Shown here piece after piece: positions 51,765-62,052 of a stretch of 64,000 bases of DNA (position 1 is its first letter; the number at the start of each line of letters is the position of its first letter). Both the position numbers and the translations under genes were made by a program. This DNA is from Halomonas sp. (lineage in GTDB: Bacteria; Pseudomonadota; Gammaproteobacteria; Pseudomonadales; Halomonadaceae), in NCBI RefSeq assembly GCF_011050415.1, contig NZ_DRFS01000023.1:1-64000 (forward strand), read 5' to 3'. The notes under the pieces were generated by a model that searched no databases, was not told where the DNA came from, and saw only the letters and a list, made by a program, of their open reading frames with translations.

Positions 51765-52898
51765 ATGACGGAAACCAACCATACCGATCACCAGCCGCCA
51801 GCCAAACAGCCAGAGCCGGCTAAAAAGTCGGATATGAAAACCCTCTTTCAAGATAACCGAGTTAAGGCCATTGCAGGTATCGCCGCGATTGCAGTTGTTT
51901 GGGCAATCATGGCGCAATCGAACGCGGGCACCCGTCAGGATCGCATCGAAAATTTAGAGGAGCAGCTTGCCAGCGCCGAACAGCGTAATAGCCAGTTGAG
52001 CCAACGCATTGCTGAAATTGAGGAAGCTGAAACCGATTTAGCGGCGCTTCAAGAAGAGATGGCGTTGCTGGAAGAGCAGCAAGAGTCTGCTCGCGCGTCT
52101 TTAGAAAGCGCTCAGGGTGAAGCCAGTGAGGTTCAATCGCGTCTTGAGGAACTTGAATCCGAGCGCGATGCACTACAGTCAGAAATTACTACCTTAACTG
52201 AGCAGTTAGAAGGTGCTGAAGGTGAAATGAGCACGTTGCGCGAAGAGCGCGATGAGATAGTCTCAACCCGCGATGAAGCTGAAAGTACCCTTCAGCAGGT
52301 AGAAGAAGCGCGTGAGAGCGCCGACACTGCTCGTCAGGAAGCGGAGTCAGCACGCCAGCAAGCAGAGGAGCAGCGTCAGCAGGCTGTAGAAGAGCTAAGC
52401 AGTGCCGAAGATGAGCTGGCTGAGCTGGAAGAGCAGATCAGCCAAGCCAATGAGCAGGTCAGTAGTTTAGAAGAGGAAGTGGCTAGCGCCCAGGAAGAGC
52501 TTGCCAGTATTCAAAGCGAGCGTGATTCGCTGGCCAGCGAGCGCGATGAACTGCAAAGCGAGATTGATTCGTTGACTGAACTTCGCGAAGAAGAAGAGCA
52601 GAGCCTCAGCCAAGTGCGTAGTGAGATGGATGACTTGATGGTGGCTTTGGATATGGGACGTGAAGAAGTAGCTAGCGTTGAGAGCGATCTTGAAGAGCGC
52701 GAAAATCAGCTTGAGCGATTGGAGACGCAGCTAAGCGAATGGCGTGACGAACTTTCCTCCTTAGATAGTCGTATGGCCGAAACTGAGCAGTCGGTAAGTG
52801 AAGAGACTGACAGTTCATCTGATCAGGAGAACTCATCTGATGAGAGTGCCAACGACAGCGACGGTGGAAGTGAAGAAGCCGAGCAGAACGCTGGTTAA
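51765..52898 (+). CDS. Membrane-anchored coiled-coil protein, unknown function
   Basis: 377 residues. Cytoplasmic N-terminus (1-32) with Pro-rich start, one membrane span (about 35-50, AIAGIAAIAVVWAIMAQ), then nearly 300 residues of uninterrupted heptads rich in Glu, Gln, Ser and Arg (for example RDEAESTLQQVEEARESADT), closing in a Ser/Asp/Glu tail. Looks like a periplasmic or cytoplasmic rod, perhaps structural. AGAGGAAAGCATA precedes ATG. Gene upstream of apbC; no family recognised. Confidence 0.65.
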   Translation: MTETNHTDHQPPAKQPEPAKKSDMKTLFQDNRVKAIAGIAAIAVVWAIMAQSNAGTRQDRIENLEEQLASAEQRNSQLSQRIAEIEEAETDLAALQEEMALLEEQQESARASLESAQGEASEVQSRLEELESERDALQSEITTLTEQLEGAEGEMSTLREERDEIVSTRDEAESTLQQVEEARESADTARQEAESARQQAEEQRQQAVEELSSAEDELAELEEQISQANEQVSSLEEEVASAQEELASIQSERDSLASERDELQSEIDSLTELREEEEQSLSQVRSEMDDLMVALDMGREEVASVESDLEERENQLERLETQLSEWRDELSSLDSRMAETEQSVSEETDSSSDQENSSDESANDSDGGSEEAEQNAG

Positions 52899-52936
52899 TC
52901 ATGAACACTCAGTAAGTCGTTAACCCAGCAACATGA

Positions 52937-52972
52937 GAGCGGATGTCGGGCAACCGGCATCCGCTTTCTTGT
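52937..52972 (+). terminator. Terminator after the coiled-coil gene
   Basis: AGCGGATGTCGGG / CCGGCATCCGCTTT stem-loop followed by CTTGTT. Confidence 0.75.
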
Positions 52973-53073
52973 TGCTGGTTTATGATTGAGGCCCTGAGGA
53001 GTATCATTCACTCAACATAAATTCAGAGCCTGCTTTAATGTGCAGAGCCTAACAACGCTAGGAGTGCCATTGA

Positions 53074-53874
53074 ATGGATGGGGTTAAACATATTATTGCA
53101 GTGGCATCGGGTAAAGGGGGCGTGGGAAAATCCACGGTCACCGTGAACTTGGCGTTAGCCTTGTCGGCACAAGGGTATCGCGTGGGTGTGCTGGATGCAG
53201 ATATTTACGGCCCCAGCCAAGCCCAAATGCTTGGCGTAAAAGAGGGTGTTCGTCCTCAAGCGGCGGCCAATGATAAGTTTCTGCCACTGGAAGCCCATGG
53301 CCTTCAAGCGATGTCGATGGCCTTTATGGTCAACACACGCGAGCCTATGGTATGGCGCGGGCCAATGGTCGTGGGGGCGTTTCAGCAGATGCTGACACAA
53401 ACCCAATGGGACAATCTTGATTTTCTGCTGATTGATATGCCGCCGGGTACCGGTGATATCCAACTAACGCTGGCGCAAAAAGTGCCGGTGGCAGGTGCTG
53501 TGATTGTCACAACGCCACAGGATATTGCGCTGCTTGATGCACGTAAAGGGATCGAAATGTTCCGCAAGGTTAATGTTCCGGTGCTGGGCGTGGTTGAGAA
53601 TATGAGCCTGTATCACTGTGAAAACTGTGGCCACGAAGCAGCTATTTTTGGAACGGGTGGTGGGGACAGCATCGCACATGAGTACGACACTCAAGTGCTA
53701 GGTCGGTTGCCATTGACGCTCTCTATCCGTGAGTTGACGGACTCTGGGCGGCCGAGCGTGGTATCTGAGCCTGAAGGCTCAGTGAGTCAGACCTTTGCTG
53801 CAATTGCCCAAAAAGTAGCCGAAGCGGTTAATGCCAGCCAAGCCAATGGCCCAACTATTTCCTTTAGCGAGTGA
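53074..53874 (+). CDS. apbC: Mrp/ApbC-type iron-sulfur carrier P-loop ATPase
   Basis: 266 residues. ASGKGGVGKSTVTVNLALA deviant Walker A, LDADIYGPSQ, and a Cys-x2-Cys (YHCENCGHEA) for Fe-S binding. Loads Fe-S clusters on target apoproteins. The N-terminal MIP18 (DUF59) domain of E. coli Mrp is lacking, so it is a short form. Twelve bases before dcd. Confidence 0.9.
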   Translation: MDGVKHIIAVASGKGGVGKSTVTVNLALALSAQGYRVGVLDADIYGPSQAQMLGVKEGVRPQAAANDKFLPLEAHGLQAMSMAFMVNTREPMVWRGPMVVGAFQQMLTQTQWDNLDFLLIDMPPGTGDIQLTLAQKVPVAGAVIVTTPQDIALLDARKGIEMFRKVNVPVLGVVENMSLYHCENCGHEAAIFGTGGGDSIAHEYDTQVLGRLPLTLSIRELTDSGRPSVVSEPEGSVSQTFAAIAQKVAEAVNASQANGPTISFSE

Positions 53875-53885
53875 TGAAGTAACAC

Positions 53886-54452
53886 ATGAGTATCAAATCT
53901 GATAATTGGATTCGTCGTATGGCTAAAAGCGATGCGATGATTGAGCCGTTTGAAGCCGAACAGGTGCGCTATGTGAACGAGCAGCGCGTTATTTCCTATG
54001 GCACTTCAAGCTATGGGTATGACGTGCGATGCGCGGATGAGTTTAAGGTGTTCACCAATATTCACTCGGCGATTGTTGACCCGAAAGCGTTTGATGCAAA
54101 AAGCTTCGTTGATATTAAAGGCGACGTGTGCGTTATTCCGCCGAATTCATTCGCCCTGGCGCGCACGGTTGAGTACTTCCGTATTCCTCGTAATGTACTC
54201 ACCATCTGCTTAGGAAAATCCACCTACGCGCGCTGTGGCATCATTGTTAACGTAACGCCGTTAGAGCCCGAGTGGGAAGGCCATGTGACCCTTGAGTTCT
54301 CTAACACCACCAATCTGCCCGCGAAAATTTACGCTCATGAGGGTGTGGCGCAGATGCTGTTTTTAGAGTCCGATGAAGTGTGTGAAACCTCGTATAAAGA
54401 CCGGGGCGGGAAATATATGGGCCAGCGCGGCGTTACTCTGCCACGCACCTAA
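53886..54452 (+). CDS. dcd: dCTP deaminase
   Basis: 188 residues. [37 protein letters not shown] and the catalytic Glu in VTLEFSNTT are Dcd motifs. Makes dUTP from dCTP for thymidylate. Pair apbC-dcd is the same in Pseudomonas. Confidence 0.96.
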   Translation: MSIKSDNWIRRMAKSDAMIEPFEAEQVRYVNEQRVISYGTSSYGYDVRCADEFKVFTNIHSAIVDPKAFDAKSFVDIKGDVCVIPPNSFALARTVEYFRIPRNVLTICLGKSTYARCGIIVNVTPLEPEWEGHVTLEFSNTTNLPAKIYAHEGVAQMLFLESDEVCETSYKDRGGKYMGQRGVTLPRT

Positions 54453-54470
54453 TTCTCCCTGTCTTGCTAT

Positions 54471-54512
54471 AAAAAAAGCGCCTTACGGTGTTAATCGTAA
54501 GACGCTTTTTTA
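54471..54512. terminator. Bidirectional terminator between dcd and purN
   Basis: AAAAAAAGCGCCTTACG and CGTAAGACGCTTTTTTA pair around GTGTTAAT, with A- and T-tracts on both sides, serving both convergent genes. Confidence 0.9.
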
Positions 54513-54528
54513 ATGTCTACTGCTTGCG

Positions 54529-55296
54529 CTACTCTTCTGCTTTTTCGTCTAGTTCTTCATCAATCTCTTCATCAAGCTCTTCGGCAGCGTCGGCATGGGA
54601 AAGTCGCATGCCGTATTCCGGTAGCAGGTGACCATCCATTTTGGCGCCTTCTGCACTGAACTGTAGCCTGCCTTCCAAGAACCACCGCACGGCGATAGGG
54701 TAGATCAGATGCTCACGGGCATGCACTTTCTCTTGCAGCGTTGCGACCGTGTCATCAGCGCTGACCTGCAGTTCTGCTTGCAGCACTACTGGGCCACCGT
54801 CTAGCTCTTCAGTGACAAAATGCACGCTACAGCCATGGCTGGAAACACCACCTGCCAGCGCTCGCGCATGGGTATTGAGCCCTTGGTAGTCTGGCAGCAG
54901 TGAGGGGTGGATATTCAACATGCGGCCCAAAAACCGTTGCACAAAACGGGGCGTTAAAATACGCATAAAGCCAGCCAGTACAATGAGATCTGGCTCGTGG
55001 CGCTCGATGACTTTAATTAACGCACCATCATAGGCTTCGCGGCTATCGTATTCACGGTGGGGCAGCGCGACCGCTTCAATACCTGCTTCATGAGCGCGCT
55101 TTAAGCCGTAAGCGTCCGCGACGTTGGAAATCACAGCGACAATTTCACCCCCGCCCAAACGATCATGAGACTGGGCATCAATAAGTGCCTGTAAATTGCT
55201 CCCGCTACCCGAAATAAGTACCACAATGCGACGCGCACCAAGGGGCTCCGGCGTTACGTCGCGAATAGTATCGCTTTGGTAGTCCGTATTGGTCAT
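54529..55296 (-). CDS. purN: Phosphoribosylglycinamide formyltransferase
   Basis: 255 residues. [33 protein letters not shown] and [16 protein letters not shown] hold the catalytic Asn-His and formyl-binding loop. Adds a formyl group to GAR in purine synthesis. N-terminal extension of about 20 residues and an acidic C-terminal tail ([14 protein letters not shown]) are unusual. Overlaps purM by 4 bases. Confidence 0.95.
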   Translation of the reverse strand: MTNTDYQSDTIRDVTPEPLGARRIVVLISGSGSNLQALIDAQSHDRLGGGEIVAVISNVADAYGLKRAHEAGIEAVALPHREYDSREAYDGALIKVIERHEPDLIVLAGFMRILTPRFVQRFLGRMLNIHPSLLPDYQGLNTHARALAGGVSSHGCSVHFVTEELDGGPVVLQAELQVSADDTVATLQEKVHAREHLIYPIAVRWFLEGRLQFSAEGAKMDGHLLPEYGMRLSHADAAEELDEEIDEELDEKAEE

Positions 55297-56360
55297 GCCG
55301 AGAGGTTCTCCAGAATAACGGCTTCCTCTTGACGCTTAACAATCTGACCCAGGCGGTAAACGGATTCACCTTCGCCTGTTAGGTGGGCGATGGCTTGCTC
55401 CGCTTGATGTTGCGGTACCACGACAACCATGCCGATGCCGCAGTTAAGTACACGGTGCATTTCGGTTTCATTGACGTTGCCCTTAGCCTGTAGCCAATCA
55501 AACACCGCCGGGCGCTGCCAACTGTTGATATCAATATGGGCGGCGAGATCGTCGGGCAGCACGCGAGGAATATTTTCCAGCAGACCGCCACCGGTAATAT
55601 GCGATAAGGCGTGTACAGCAATATCGCTGCCGCGCATCAAAGAGAGCAGCGATTTAACGTAGATGCGGGTCGGCGCCATTAGCGCATCAGCTAGGCTGGT
55701 TCCCGCGATGTCAGTGTCCAGCGAGGCGTTGCTGACGTCGAGAATTTTACGAATCAGCGAGTAGCCGTTGGAGTGCGGTCCCGATGATGCCAAGCCAAGA
55801 ATTACATCACCTTCGGCTACTTTGCTGCCATCTAAAATATCTGATTTTTCAACGACACCTACGCAAAAACCAGCCAGATCATAGTCGCTGCCTTCGTACA
55901 TGCCAGGCATTTCGGCGGTTTCCCCACCTACCAGCGCGCATCCTGCCAACTCACAACCGGCACCAATACCGGTGACAACGTCAGCAGCAATATCCACATC
56001 GAGCTTACCCGTGGCATAGTAGTCAAGAAATAGCAGTGGCTCGGCGCCGGCAACGATCAAATCGTTGACACACATGGCGACTAAATCAATACCAATTGTA
56101 TCGTGTTTGCCAAGGTCCATTGCCAGGCGCAGCTTAGTGCCGACGCCATCTGTGCCCGAGACAAGCACGGGTTGCCGATAGCCTGCTGGAATTTCGCAAA
56201 GCGCACCAAAGCCCCCCAGCCCACCCATGACTTCTGGGCGAGTGGTGCGCTTGGCAACGTGTTTGATGCGGTCAACCAGGGCGTTACCGGCATCAATGTC
56301 GACGCCTGCGTCCTTGTAGCTGAGGGAAGGAGTAGCCGAAGAAGAGGAGGTCTCGGTCAT
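55293..56360 (-). CDS. purM: Phosphoribosylformylglycinamidine cyclo-ligase
   Basis: 355 residues from the ATG at 56360 (CAGGATCTGTC upstream). [46 protein letters not shown] and [15 protein letters not shown] are PurM signatures. ATP-dependent ring closure to AIR. Cotranscribed with purN. Confidence 0.96.
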   Translation of the reverse strand: MTETSSSSATPSLSYKDAGVDIDAGNALVDRIKHVAKRTTRPEVMGGLGGFGALCEIPAGYRQPVLVSGTDGVGTKLRLAMDLGKHDTIGIDLVAMCVNDLIVAGAEPLLFLDYYATGKLDVDIAADVVTGIGAGCELAGCALVGGETAEMPGMYEGSDYDLAGFCVGVVEKSDILDGSKVAEGDVILGLASSGPHSNGYSLIRKILDVSNASLDTDIAGTSLADALMAPTRIYVKSLLSLMRGSDIAVHALSHITGGGLLENIPRVLPDDLAAHIDINSWQRPAVFDWLQAKGNVNETEMHRVLNCGIGMVVVVPQHQAEQAIAHLTGEGESVYRLGQIVKRQEEAVILENLSA

Positions 56361-56557
56361 GACAGATCCTGTGAAGCAAATAGCGGTGCTGGTAGTGCTG
56401 GCGACATAGCCAGTGCTGGGCGATAACTGCAGCGGATTGTAACACCCAGCGGCCCAGCTCGCACCGCTGTCACACATTATGCAACGCTAAACGAGCGACT
56501 TTCGCTCACATCCGGCATAGTTAGTGTTCGGATTAAATCCAGGATTGAGAGGGATGT

Positions 56558-57706
56558 ATGCGTAATTCTTGGTGGGGTATCCTGCTGTTAGTGGTGATCG
56601 GTGGCTTGATTGTTTTGTTAGATGCAGTACTGATGCCTTTTATTGCTGGGATGATTCTCGCTTATTTAGCCGATCCTTTGGCCAACCGTTTTCAGCGCTG
56701 GGGTATGAACAGGCCTCTGGCGGTGTGCAGTGTCTTTTTAGTCCTGCTGTTAATGCTGGTGACGAGCCTGCTGATTTTAATACCGCTTATCGTCCAGCAG
56801 TTAAAGCAACTGGGTGATGCCATACCTAGCGTGTTTGATTGGGTAGAGAATGTGTTAGGGCCTCAGGTGCAAGAGTGGACCGGCTACGATTTAGCAACTG
56901 AGCTTGGTAATGTGCAAGAGTCGCTGGCTGAAAACTGGCAAAATGCAGGTGGCTATTTGGCGCAAGCGTTAGGCCAAATTGGTCGCTCTGGCATGGCATT
57001 TGTCACGTGGATAACGTACGTCGCACTAATACCCGTCGTAACGTTTTATCTACTTTTAGATTGGAACCGTTTGTTGTCTAGCATTGCTAACTTAATCCCG
57101 CGTCAGTTCGCTGATGACACCTTTAGGCTGGCACGCCGCTGCGATGAGGTGCTGTCCTCTTTTTTACGCGGACAGCTGCTGGTAATGATGTGTTTAGGTG
57201 TTATTTACGCGGTAGGGTTAACATTAATGGGACTTAACTTTGGCCTGCTGATTGGTGTGGTGTCTGGCTTAGTGAGTATTGTGCCGTTCTTGGGCTTTAT
57301 CGTAGGGCTGGTCATTGCTGTTATCGTTGCGCTATTTCAATTTGGAACTTGGTGGGGGGTGGCTGGCGTTATTGCTGTTTTCAGCATCGGGCAAATCGCA
57401 GAGAGTGTAGTGCTGCAGCCTAAATTGCTAGGCGATAAAATAGGCTTACACCCGGTAGCGGTCATTTTTGCCGTTCTGGCCGGTGGCAGCCTGTTTGGGT
57501 TAACGGGTGTGCTATTGGCATTACCGATTGCAGCGGTGATTCTGGTATTACTAAAAGAAGTAAAAATTCGTTATCAAGACAGTGAGCTTTATAACGATAA
57601 GCATACGACGATTTTGGAAGAGAGTTCTTCCCATCATATTGAACTGGGGCGCCATGCGCCTAATCGTGAAGCCACAAGTCGTCCAGATCACCGGGAGTCC
57701 CTATGA
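56558..57706 (+). CDS. perM: AI-2E family transporter (PerM-like)
   Basis: 382 residues with seven or eight hydrophobic segments. LVVIGGLIVLLDAVLMPFIAG and a central region QFADDTFRLARRCDEVLSSF, ending GVLLALPIAAVILVLLKEV, are AI-2E/PerM features. Permease of unclear substrate. Divergent from purM; overlaps hda by ATGA. Confidence 0.88.
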   Translation: MRNSWWGILLLVVIGGLIVLLDAVLMPFIAGMILAYLADPLANRFQRWGMNRPLAVCSVFLVLLLMLVTSLLILIPLIVQQLKQLGDAIPSVFDWVENVLGPQVQEWTGYDLATELGNVQESLAENWQNAGGYLAQALGQIGRSGMAFVTWITYVALIPVVTFYLLLDWNRLLSSIANLIPRQFADDTFRLARRCDEVLSSFLRGQLLVMMCLGVIYAVGLTLMGLNFGLLIGVVSGLVSIVPFLGFIVGLVIAVIVALFQFGTWWGVAGVIAVFSIGQIAESVVLQPKLLGDKIGLHPVAVIFAVLAGGSLFGLTGVLLALPIAAVILVLLKEVKIRYQDSELYNDKHTTILEESSSHHIELGRHAPNREATSRPDHRESL

Positions 57707-58410
57707 GCCGACCGCCGGCACAGCTGCCCCTAGGGGTAGGGTTGCGTGACGATGCAACCTTCGATAACTATTATGCGGCGCGAACAAATGCGCCGCTGGT
57801 TGAGCATGTGTCACAGCAACTAACGGCTGAGGGGGAGCAGTTTCTCTATTTATGGGGGGCGCCGGGCGTAGGGCGAAGCCACTTGCTACAAGCAGCGTGC
57901 CATGCGGCGTCAGATGCTGATAAACGCGCGCTTTACTTGCCATTAAATGATCTTGGTCACTTCCCTCCATTAATGCTTGAAGATATCGAGCGCTTGGATC
58001 TCGTTGCCATTGATGATTTAGAGTGTGTGATTGGGCGAAAACGTTGGGAAGAGGCGCTGTTTCACGCTTTTAATCGTCTGCGAGACGCTGGTAAAAAGCT
58101 GATCATTGCCGCCAGCGCTTCTCCTCGGCAGTTGAATGTCGTTTTGCCCGACTTGGCTTCACGGTTAACCTGGGGAGTCACGTTTCATGTGCACCCGTTA
58201 GAGGATGACGATGAGCGTTTGGCTGCCCTAAAGCTGCGAGCCAGCGTAAGAGGAATGCAGCTTCCTGATGACGTGGGGCGCTATATTCTGCACCGCGGCC
58301 CGCGTGAATTAGGTGAGTTATGTCGTGCAGTTGAAACACTCGATAAAGCGTCACTGTCGGCCAAACGCAAGCTCACGATCCCGTTTGTGAAGTCGGCGCT
58401 GGGCTGGTAA
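57703..58410 (+). CDS. hda: DnaA regulatory inactivator Hda
   Basis: 235 residues. DnaA-like AAA+ protein: LYLWGAPGVGRSHLLQA is Walker A (GVGRSH with Arg for the usual Lys), VAIDDLECV Walker B, and the N-terminal QLPLGVGLRD clamp-binding motif. Stimulates ATP hydrolysis by DnaA with the sliding clamp. purM-perM-hda order as in Pseudomonas. Confidence 0.93.
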   Translation: MSRPPAQLPLGVGLRDDATFDNYYAARTNAPLVEHVSQQLTAEGEQFLYLWGAPGVGRSHLLQAACHAASDADKRALYLPLNDLGHFPPLMLEDIERLDLVAIDDLECVIGRKRWEEALFHAFNRLRDAGKKLIIAASASPRQLNVVLPDLASRLTWGVTFHVHPLEDDDERLAALKLRASVRGMQLPDDVGRYILHRGPRELGELCRAVETLDKASLSAKRKLTIPFVKSALGW

Positions 58411-58411
58411 C

Positions 58412-58452
58412 AAAAATGCCCTCGTCAGCGTGAAGCCGACGAGGGCATTTTT
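58412..58452 (+). terminator. Terminator after hda
   Basis: AAAAATGCCCTCGTC / GACGAGGGCATTTTT, perfect 15-base stem with loop AGCGTGAAGCC. Confidence 0.93.
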
Positions 58453-58501
58453 ATCGTGCGAAGCACGCTGCTCGCTTAAGGAGCCTCCAAAAAGGAGTGT
58501 C

Positions 58502-58876
58502 TTAAGCGGTTTTGCTCATCTTGCTAGCAGCAGTTTGTGCTTGCTTAACATTATCTTCAGTAATTTTCTGACTTTTCTGAATAAAGTCCTGCTGTAGAGA
58601 AACGACCTTGTCGGCATCTCCTTTAGCGCGCTCAGCTAATTCTTTAACCACTTTTTGCTGGCCTTCCATGTAGCTGCGCAGGCCTTCTGCATCTTTCACA
58701 TCCATCATTTGGCGCATTTGAGCAATGCCAGTATCAACGTAGGCCTTGCTTGCGTCCATTTGGGCGTTGATCATTTTCTCAGTGTAATCGACACTTAAAG
58801 CCATATAGGCGCGCATAGGTGCCATGAACATGTTGTCAAACTGTTGAGTCATTTCGTTAGTATTTACAGTACGCAT
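58502..58876 (-). CDS. Phasin family protein
   Basis: 124 residues, all-helical. FDNMFMAPMRAYMALSVDYTEKM and VKELAERAKGDADKVVSLQQ are the phasin pattern (phasin_2/TIGR01841). Coats polyhydroxyalkanoate granules, a typical Halomonas storage polymer; no PHA synthase is in the window. Confidence 0.85.
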   Translation of the reverse strand: MRTVNTNEMTQQFDNMFMAPMRAYMALSVDYTEKMINAQMDASKAYVDTGIAQMRQMMDVKDAEGLRSYMEGQQKVVKELAERAKGDADKVVSLQQDFIQKSQKITEDNVKQAQTAASKMSKTA

Positions 58877-59089
58877 ATTTATACCCTCCGGGGTGATAGC
58901 AAGACTGCCTGAAGTGGAAGCAGAATTTTCAATCTATCTTGCGGTGCAGCATAGCAAATGTTTTTGTGCAGTGCAACATTTGATCTTAATGCGTTGTAAT
59001 GCAGATCATTAATGTTTGAAGCGAACGATATATAGGCTAATGGCTCAGAGTAAACAGCCGGAATTATTTTAATCAAAGGAGGACGTGCA

Positions 59090-60466
59090 ATGGCAACACG
59101 TATAGAACGCGACAGCATGGGCGAACTGGAAGTGCCTGCCGATGCGCTTTATGGCGCTCAGACTCAGCGGGCGATTAACAACTTTCCAGTTTCGCATTCA
59201 CCTATGCCGACCGCCTTTATTCACGCAGTTGCCCGAATTAAGCTTGCGGCAGCACGCGCCAATCAATCATTAGGTGGGCTTGATGAAGCCCGAGCCGAAG
59301 CAATTCAGAAGGCTGCTCGCGAGGTACTAACCGGCAAACACGATCAGCAATTTCCCATTGATGTGTTTCAAACCGGGTCGGGCACTTCGACCAATATGAA
59401 CGTCAATGAGGTACTCGCAACACTTGCTAGTCGTGAGGGCATTGAGGTAACCCCAAATGATCATGTGAATATGGGTCAGTCGAGTAATGATGTTATTCCG
59501 ACGGCTATTCATCTTTCCGCAGCCATTGCGGTACATGAGTCGCTGCGGCCAGCGCTGGTACACCTGCGCGATACCATTGATCAGCGTGCCGGTGAGTTAA
59601 GCCACATTGTGAAAACCGGCCGCACTCACTTGATGGACGCTATGCCACTGCGTATGGATCAAGAGCTGGGGGCCTGGTCGAGCCAAGTAGGCCAGGCGCT
59701 AGAGCGTTTTGATAGCGCCATGCAAAGGCTTTGCCGCATAGCTCAGGGTGGCACAGCGGTAGGAACCGGTATCAATGCGCCAGTGGGGTTTGCTGAGCTG
59801 GTCGCTCAGGAGTTAAGCGAACAAACCGGGTTGTTGTTTACCCCTAACGACAGTTTTTTCGCTAGTCTCTCTTCACAAGATGCGGCCGTGGAGCTGTCCG
59901 GGCAGTTGAAAGGCTTGGCGTGCGTGGTTATGAAAATTGCCAATGATCTGCGCTGGATGAACTCTGGGCCACTGGCCGGGTTGGGTGAAATTGAGCTGGA
60001 GGCTTTGCAGCCCGGTAGTTCCATTATGCCGGGTAAGGTGAATCCGGTGATTCCTGAGTCAGCCGCTCAGGCAGCCGCCCAAGTGATCGGCTTGGATACC
60101 GCCATTACCGTGGCGGGGCAAAGTGGTAATTTCCAATTAAATGTCATGTTGCCGCTTGTGGCTTCCAATTTGCTGACATCCATTAGCTTAATGAGTAATA
60201 CCGCGCGCCTCCTTGCTGACCGTGCCATCGCCACATTCAAGGTGCGTGAAGATAATGTGACGGGCCCGCTAGCGCGCAACCCGATTTTGGTCACCGCTCT
60301 AAACGGGGAGATTGGCTATAATGCCGCTGCCACCATTGCGAAAGAAGCTTATCAGGCGGGACGTCCCATCATTGATGTGGCAGAAGAGAAAACTGATCTT
60401 GATAGAGAAACCTTAGAACGATTACTTGATCCGAAGGCGCTCACCCAAGGGGGAATTCCTGAGTAA
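59090..60466 (+). CDS. fumC: Fumarate hydratase, class II
   Basis: 458 residues. ALYGAQTQRAINNF, TGSGTSTNMNVNEVLATLA and the signature GSSIMPGKVNP (catalytic Ser loop) are diagnostic of FumC; tetrameric, cofactor-free. AAAGGAGGACGTGCA precedes ATG. Single unit. Confidence 0.96.
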   Translation: MATRIERDSMGELEVPADALYGAQTQRAINNFPVSHSPMPTAFIHAVARIKLAAARANQSLGGLDEARAEAIQKAAREVLTGKHDQQFPIDVFQTGSGTSTNMNVNEVLATLASREGIEVTPNDHVNMGQSSNDVIPTAIHLSAAIAVHESLRPALVHLRDTIDQRAGELSHIVKTGRTHLMDAMPLRMDQELGAWSSQVGQALERFDSAMQRLCRIAQGGTAVGTGINAPVGFAELVAQELSEQTGLLFTPNDSFFASLSSQDAAVELSGQLKGLACVVMKIANDLRWMNSGPLAGLGEIELEALQPGSSIMPGKVNPVIPESAAQAAAQVIGLDTAITVAGQSGNFQLNVMLPLVASNLLTSISLMSNTARLLADRAIATFKVREDNVTGPLARNPILVTALNGEIGYNAAATIAKEAYQAGRPIIDVAEEKTDLDRETLERLLDPKALTQGGIPE

Positions 60467-60503
60467 GCGGGTGCTGCATTGGCCTCTATGAAGATGTTGT
60501 GGC

Positions 60504-61574
60504 TCAGGTCTCTTGCTTTTCGGTTTTTCCTTCTTGGATCGTTTCACTAGCTTCTTGGCGCTCCTCGGCACTTGCTTCAGGCGCTTCATTTTCATCTTTG
60601 CGCGAGGGGCGATAACACAGTGTTGCTAAAATAGGAAAATGATCTGAGCCAAACGCATCTAAGCGCTGCATGCTAACCAGCGTGAAATGGTCTGTCACAA
60701 AGATGTGATCTAAAGGCCAGCGCAGCATGGGGTATTTGGCATGGAAGGTACTGAACATGCCGCGACCTCGGCGTGGGTCTAGCATTCCTCCCACGCGACA
60801 AAAAAGCCGTGTTGTGCGCGACCATGCCACATCATTCAGATCTCCGGCCACCAGTGTAGGCTTGGGGTCTTCATGGATCTTTTTACCTATCAGCAGTAGT
60901 TCAGCATCGCGCCAAAGCGATTTTTCGCTTTCACTTGGCGCGGGAGGGCGCGGGTGTACTGCGTATAGGCGAATACTCTCGCCGCTGTCGAGTGTGATAT
61001 TTGTGTGAATAGAAGGAATGTCATCTTGAATTAGCCACTCGACAGAAGTGTTCTCGAGAGCAAGGCGTGAATAAAGGTGCATTCCGTATAGATTATCGAG
61101 CGGGACTTTAACGCTGTGTGGCCAGTTTTCGGCGAGAACTGGATCTAGCTGGTCTTGCCACCACTGATCCGATTCAAGGGTCAGTACAATGTCAGGCTGA
61201 TAGTGCTTAATCATCTCGATTAGCTTTTCAGTCCGGTGGTTTGGCATTAGTACGTTGGCGATCAGCAGGGTCACTGTGTGTTCGTCATCGGGGGTTTCAG
61301 CGGCTATCACTTGCACCGGCCAAATTCGTGTCCAGGGTAAAATGTAATTGGCCTGGATAACTAAGGTAATGGCGGATGCAATGAGTGCTACCCAATACCA
61401 TTGGCTGTCATTAACAAAAAAAACCGTCAATACAGCGGTGACTAATGCCAGTGATGCGATTTGCAAGCGGGGAAATTCAAAGCACCGAATCCACCACCAG
61501 TGGACTTCGATGCGTGCCACTGAGGTGGCTATTAATAACGCGATGGCTATGCTTCCTAGCAAAGGACCAAGCAC
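60504..61574 (-). CDS. Endonuclease/exonuclease/phosphatase family membrane protein
   Basis: 356 residues. Two or three N-terminal membrane spans (about 1-20 and 45-75), then an EEP domain at about 100-330: IANVLMPNHR, LTLESDQWWQD, AVHPRPPAP, VAGDLNDVAWS and DHIFVTDHF give the Glu, His and Asp-x-Asn residues. C-terminal acidic tail. Similar proteins cleave phosphodiesters outside the inner membrane; substrate unknown. Confidence 0.8.
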   Translation of the reverse strand: MLGPLLGSIAIALLIATSVARIEVHWWWIRCFEFPRLQIASLALVTAVLTVFFVNDSQWYWVALIASAITLVIQANYILPWTRIWPVQVIAAETPDDEHTVTLLIANVLMPNHRTEKLIEMIKHYQPDIVLTLESDQWWQDQLDPVLAENWPHSVKVPLDNLYGMHLYSRLALENTSVEWLIQDDIPSIHTNITLDSGESIRLYAVHPRPPAPSESEKSLWRDAELLLIGKKIHEDPKPTLVAGDLNDVAWSRTTRLFCRVGGMLDPRRGRGMFSTFHAKYPMLRWPLDHIFVTDHFTLVSMQRLDAFGSDHFPILATLCYRPSRKDENEAPEASAEERQEASETIQEGKTEKQET

Positions 61575-61757
61575 GGTTTACCCCCTTAATTTATGTTATC
61601 CATATTATCGAGCGCTTAGACTAGTCCTATAGTGAGACGAGTGTCCATTTGTCTGTTGATTTTGATGTTCTGCAGTGTATTGAACAGCGTACCGGGATAT
61701 TGATGACGAAAGGAAATAGCTTGCAATTCAGTGGCAAGTGGGTAAAATTCGCATCCG

Positions 61758-61786
61758 TTGCTTGGCACGCTTGCGCTTAATATTCT
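61758..61786 (+). promoter_or_regulatory. Promoter candidate of the tRNA-Val pair
   Basis: TTGCTT (61758-61763) and TATTCT (61781-61786) with 17-base spacing, followed by the GC-rich GCGC typical of stringently controlled stable RNA promoters. Confidence 0.55.
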
Positions 61787-61823
61787 GCGCATTGGCTCTT
61801 AATAAGTAGCTCTTAGTTAAGAT

Positions 61824-61900
61824 AGGACCATAGCTCAGTTGGTTAGAGCGCCACGTTGACATCGTGGAGGTCGGCGGTTCAAATCCGCCTGGTCCTACCA
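61824..61900 (+). tRNA. tRNA-Val (GAC)
   Basis: 77 bases. Acceptor AGGACCA pairs with TGGTCCT; anticodon arm CCACG-TTGACAT-CGTGG gives GAC (valine); T arm GGCGG-TTCAAAT-CCGCC; encoded CCA. Confidence 0.97.
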
Positions 61901-61924
61901 TTTACACCGGCAGCACCAATTTTC

Positions 61925-62001
61925 AGGACCATAGCTCAGTTGGTTAGAGCGCCACGTTGACATCGTGGAGGTCGGCGGTTCAAATCCGCCTGGTCCTACC
62001 A
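61925..62001 (+). tRNA. tRNA-Val (GAC), second identical copy
   Basis: 77 bases identical to the copy at 61824-61900 over the full tRNA; 24-base spacer. Same promoter and terminator expected. Confidence 0.97.
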
Positions 62002-62009
62002 GCTGTATT

Positions 62010-62043
62010 GAAAACACCCCGTGCCTTGGCATGGGGTGTTTTT
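62010..62043 (+). terminator. Terminator after the tRNA-Val pair
   Basis: AAAACACCCCGTGCC / GGCATGGGGTGTTTTT stem with TT loop and T-tract. On the minus strand it may also terminate the converging msrC gene. Confidence 0.9.
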
Positions 62044-62052
62044 ATATGTGCG

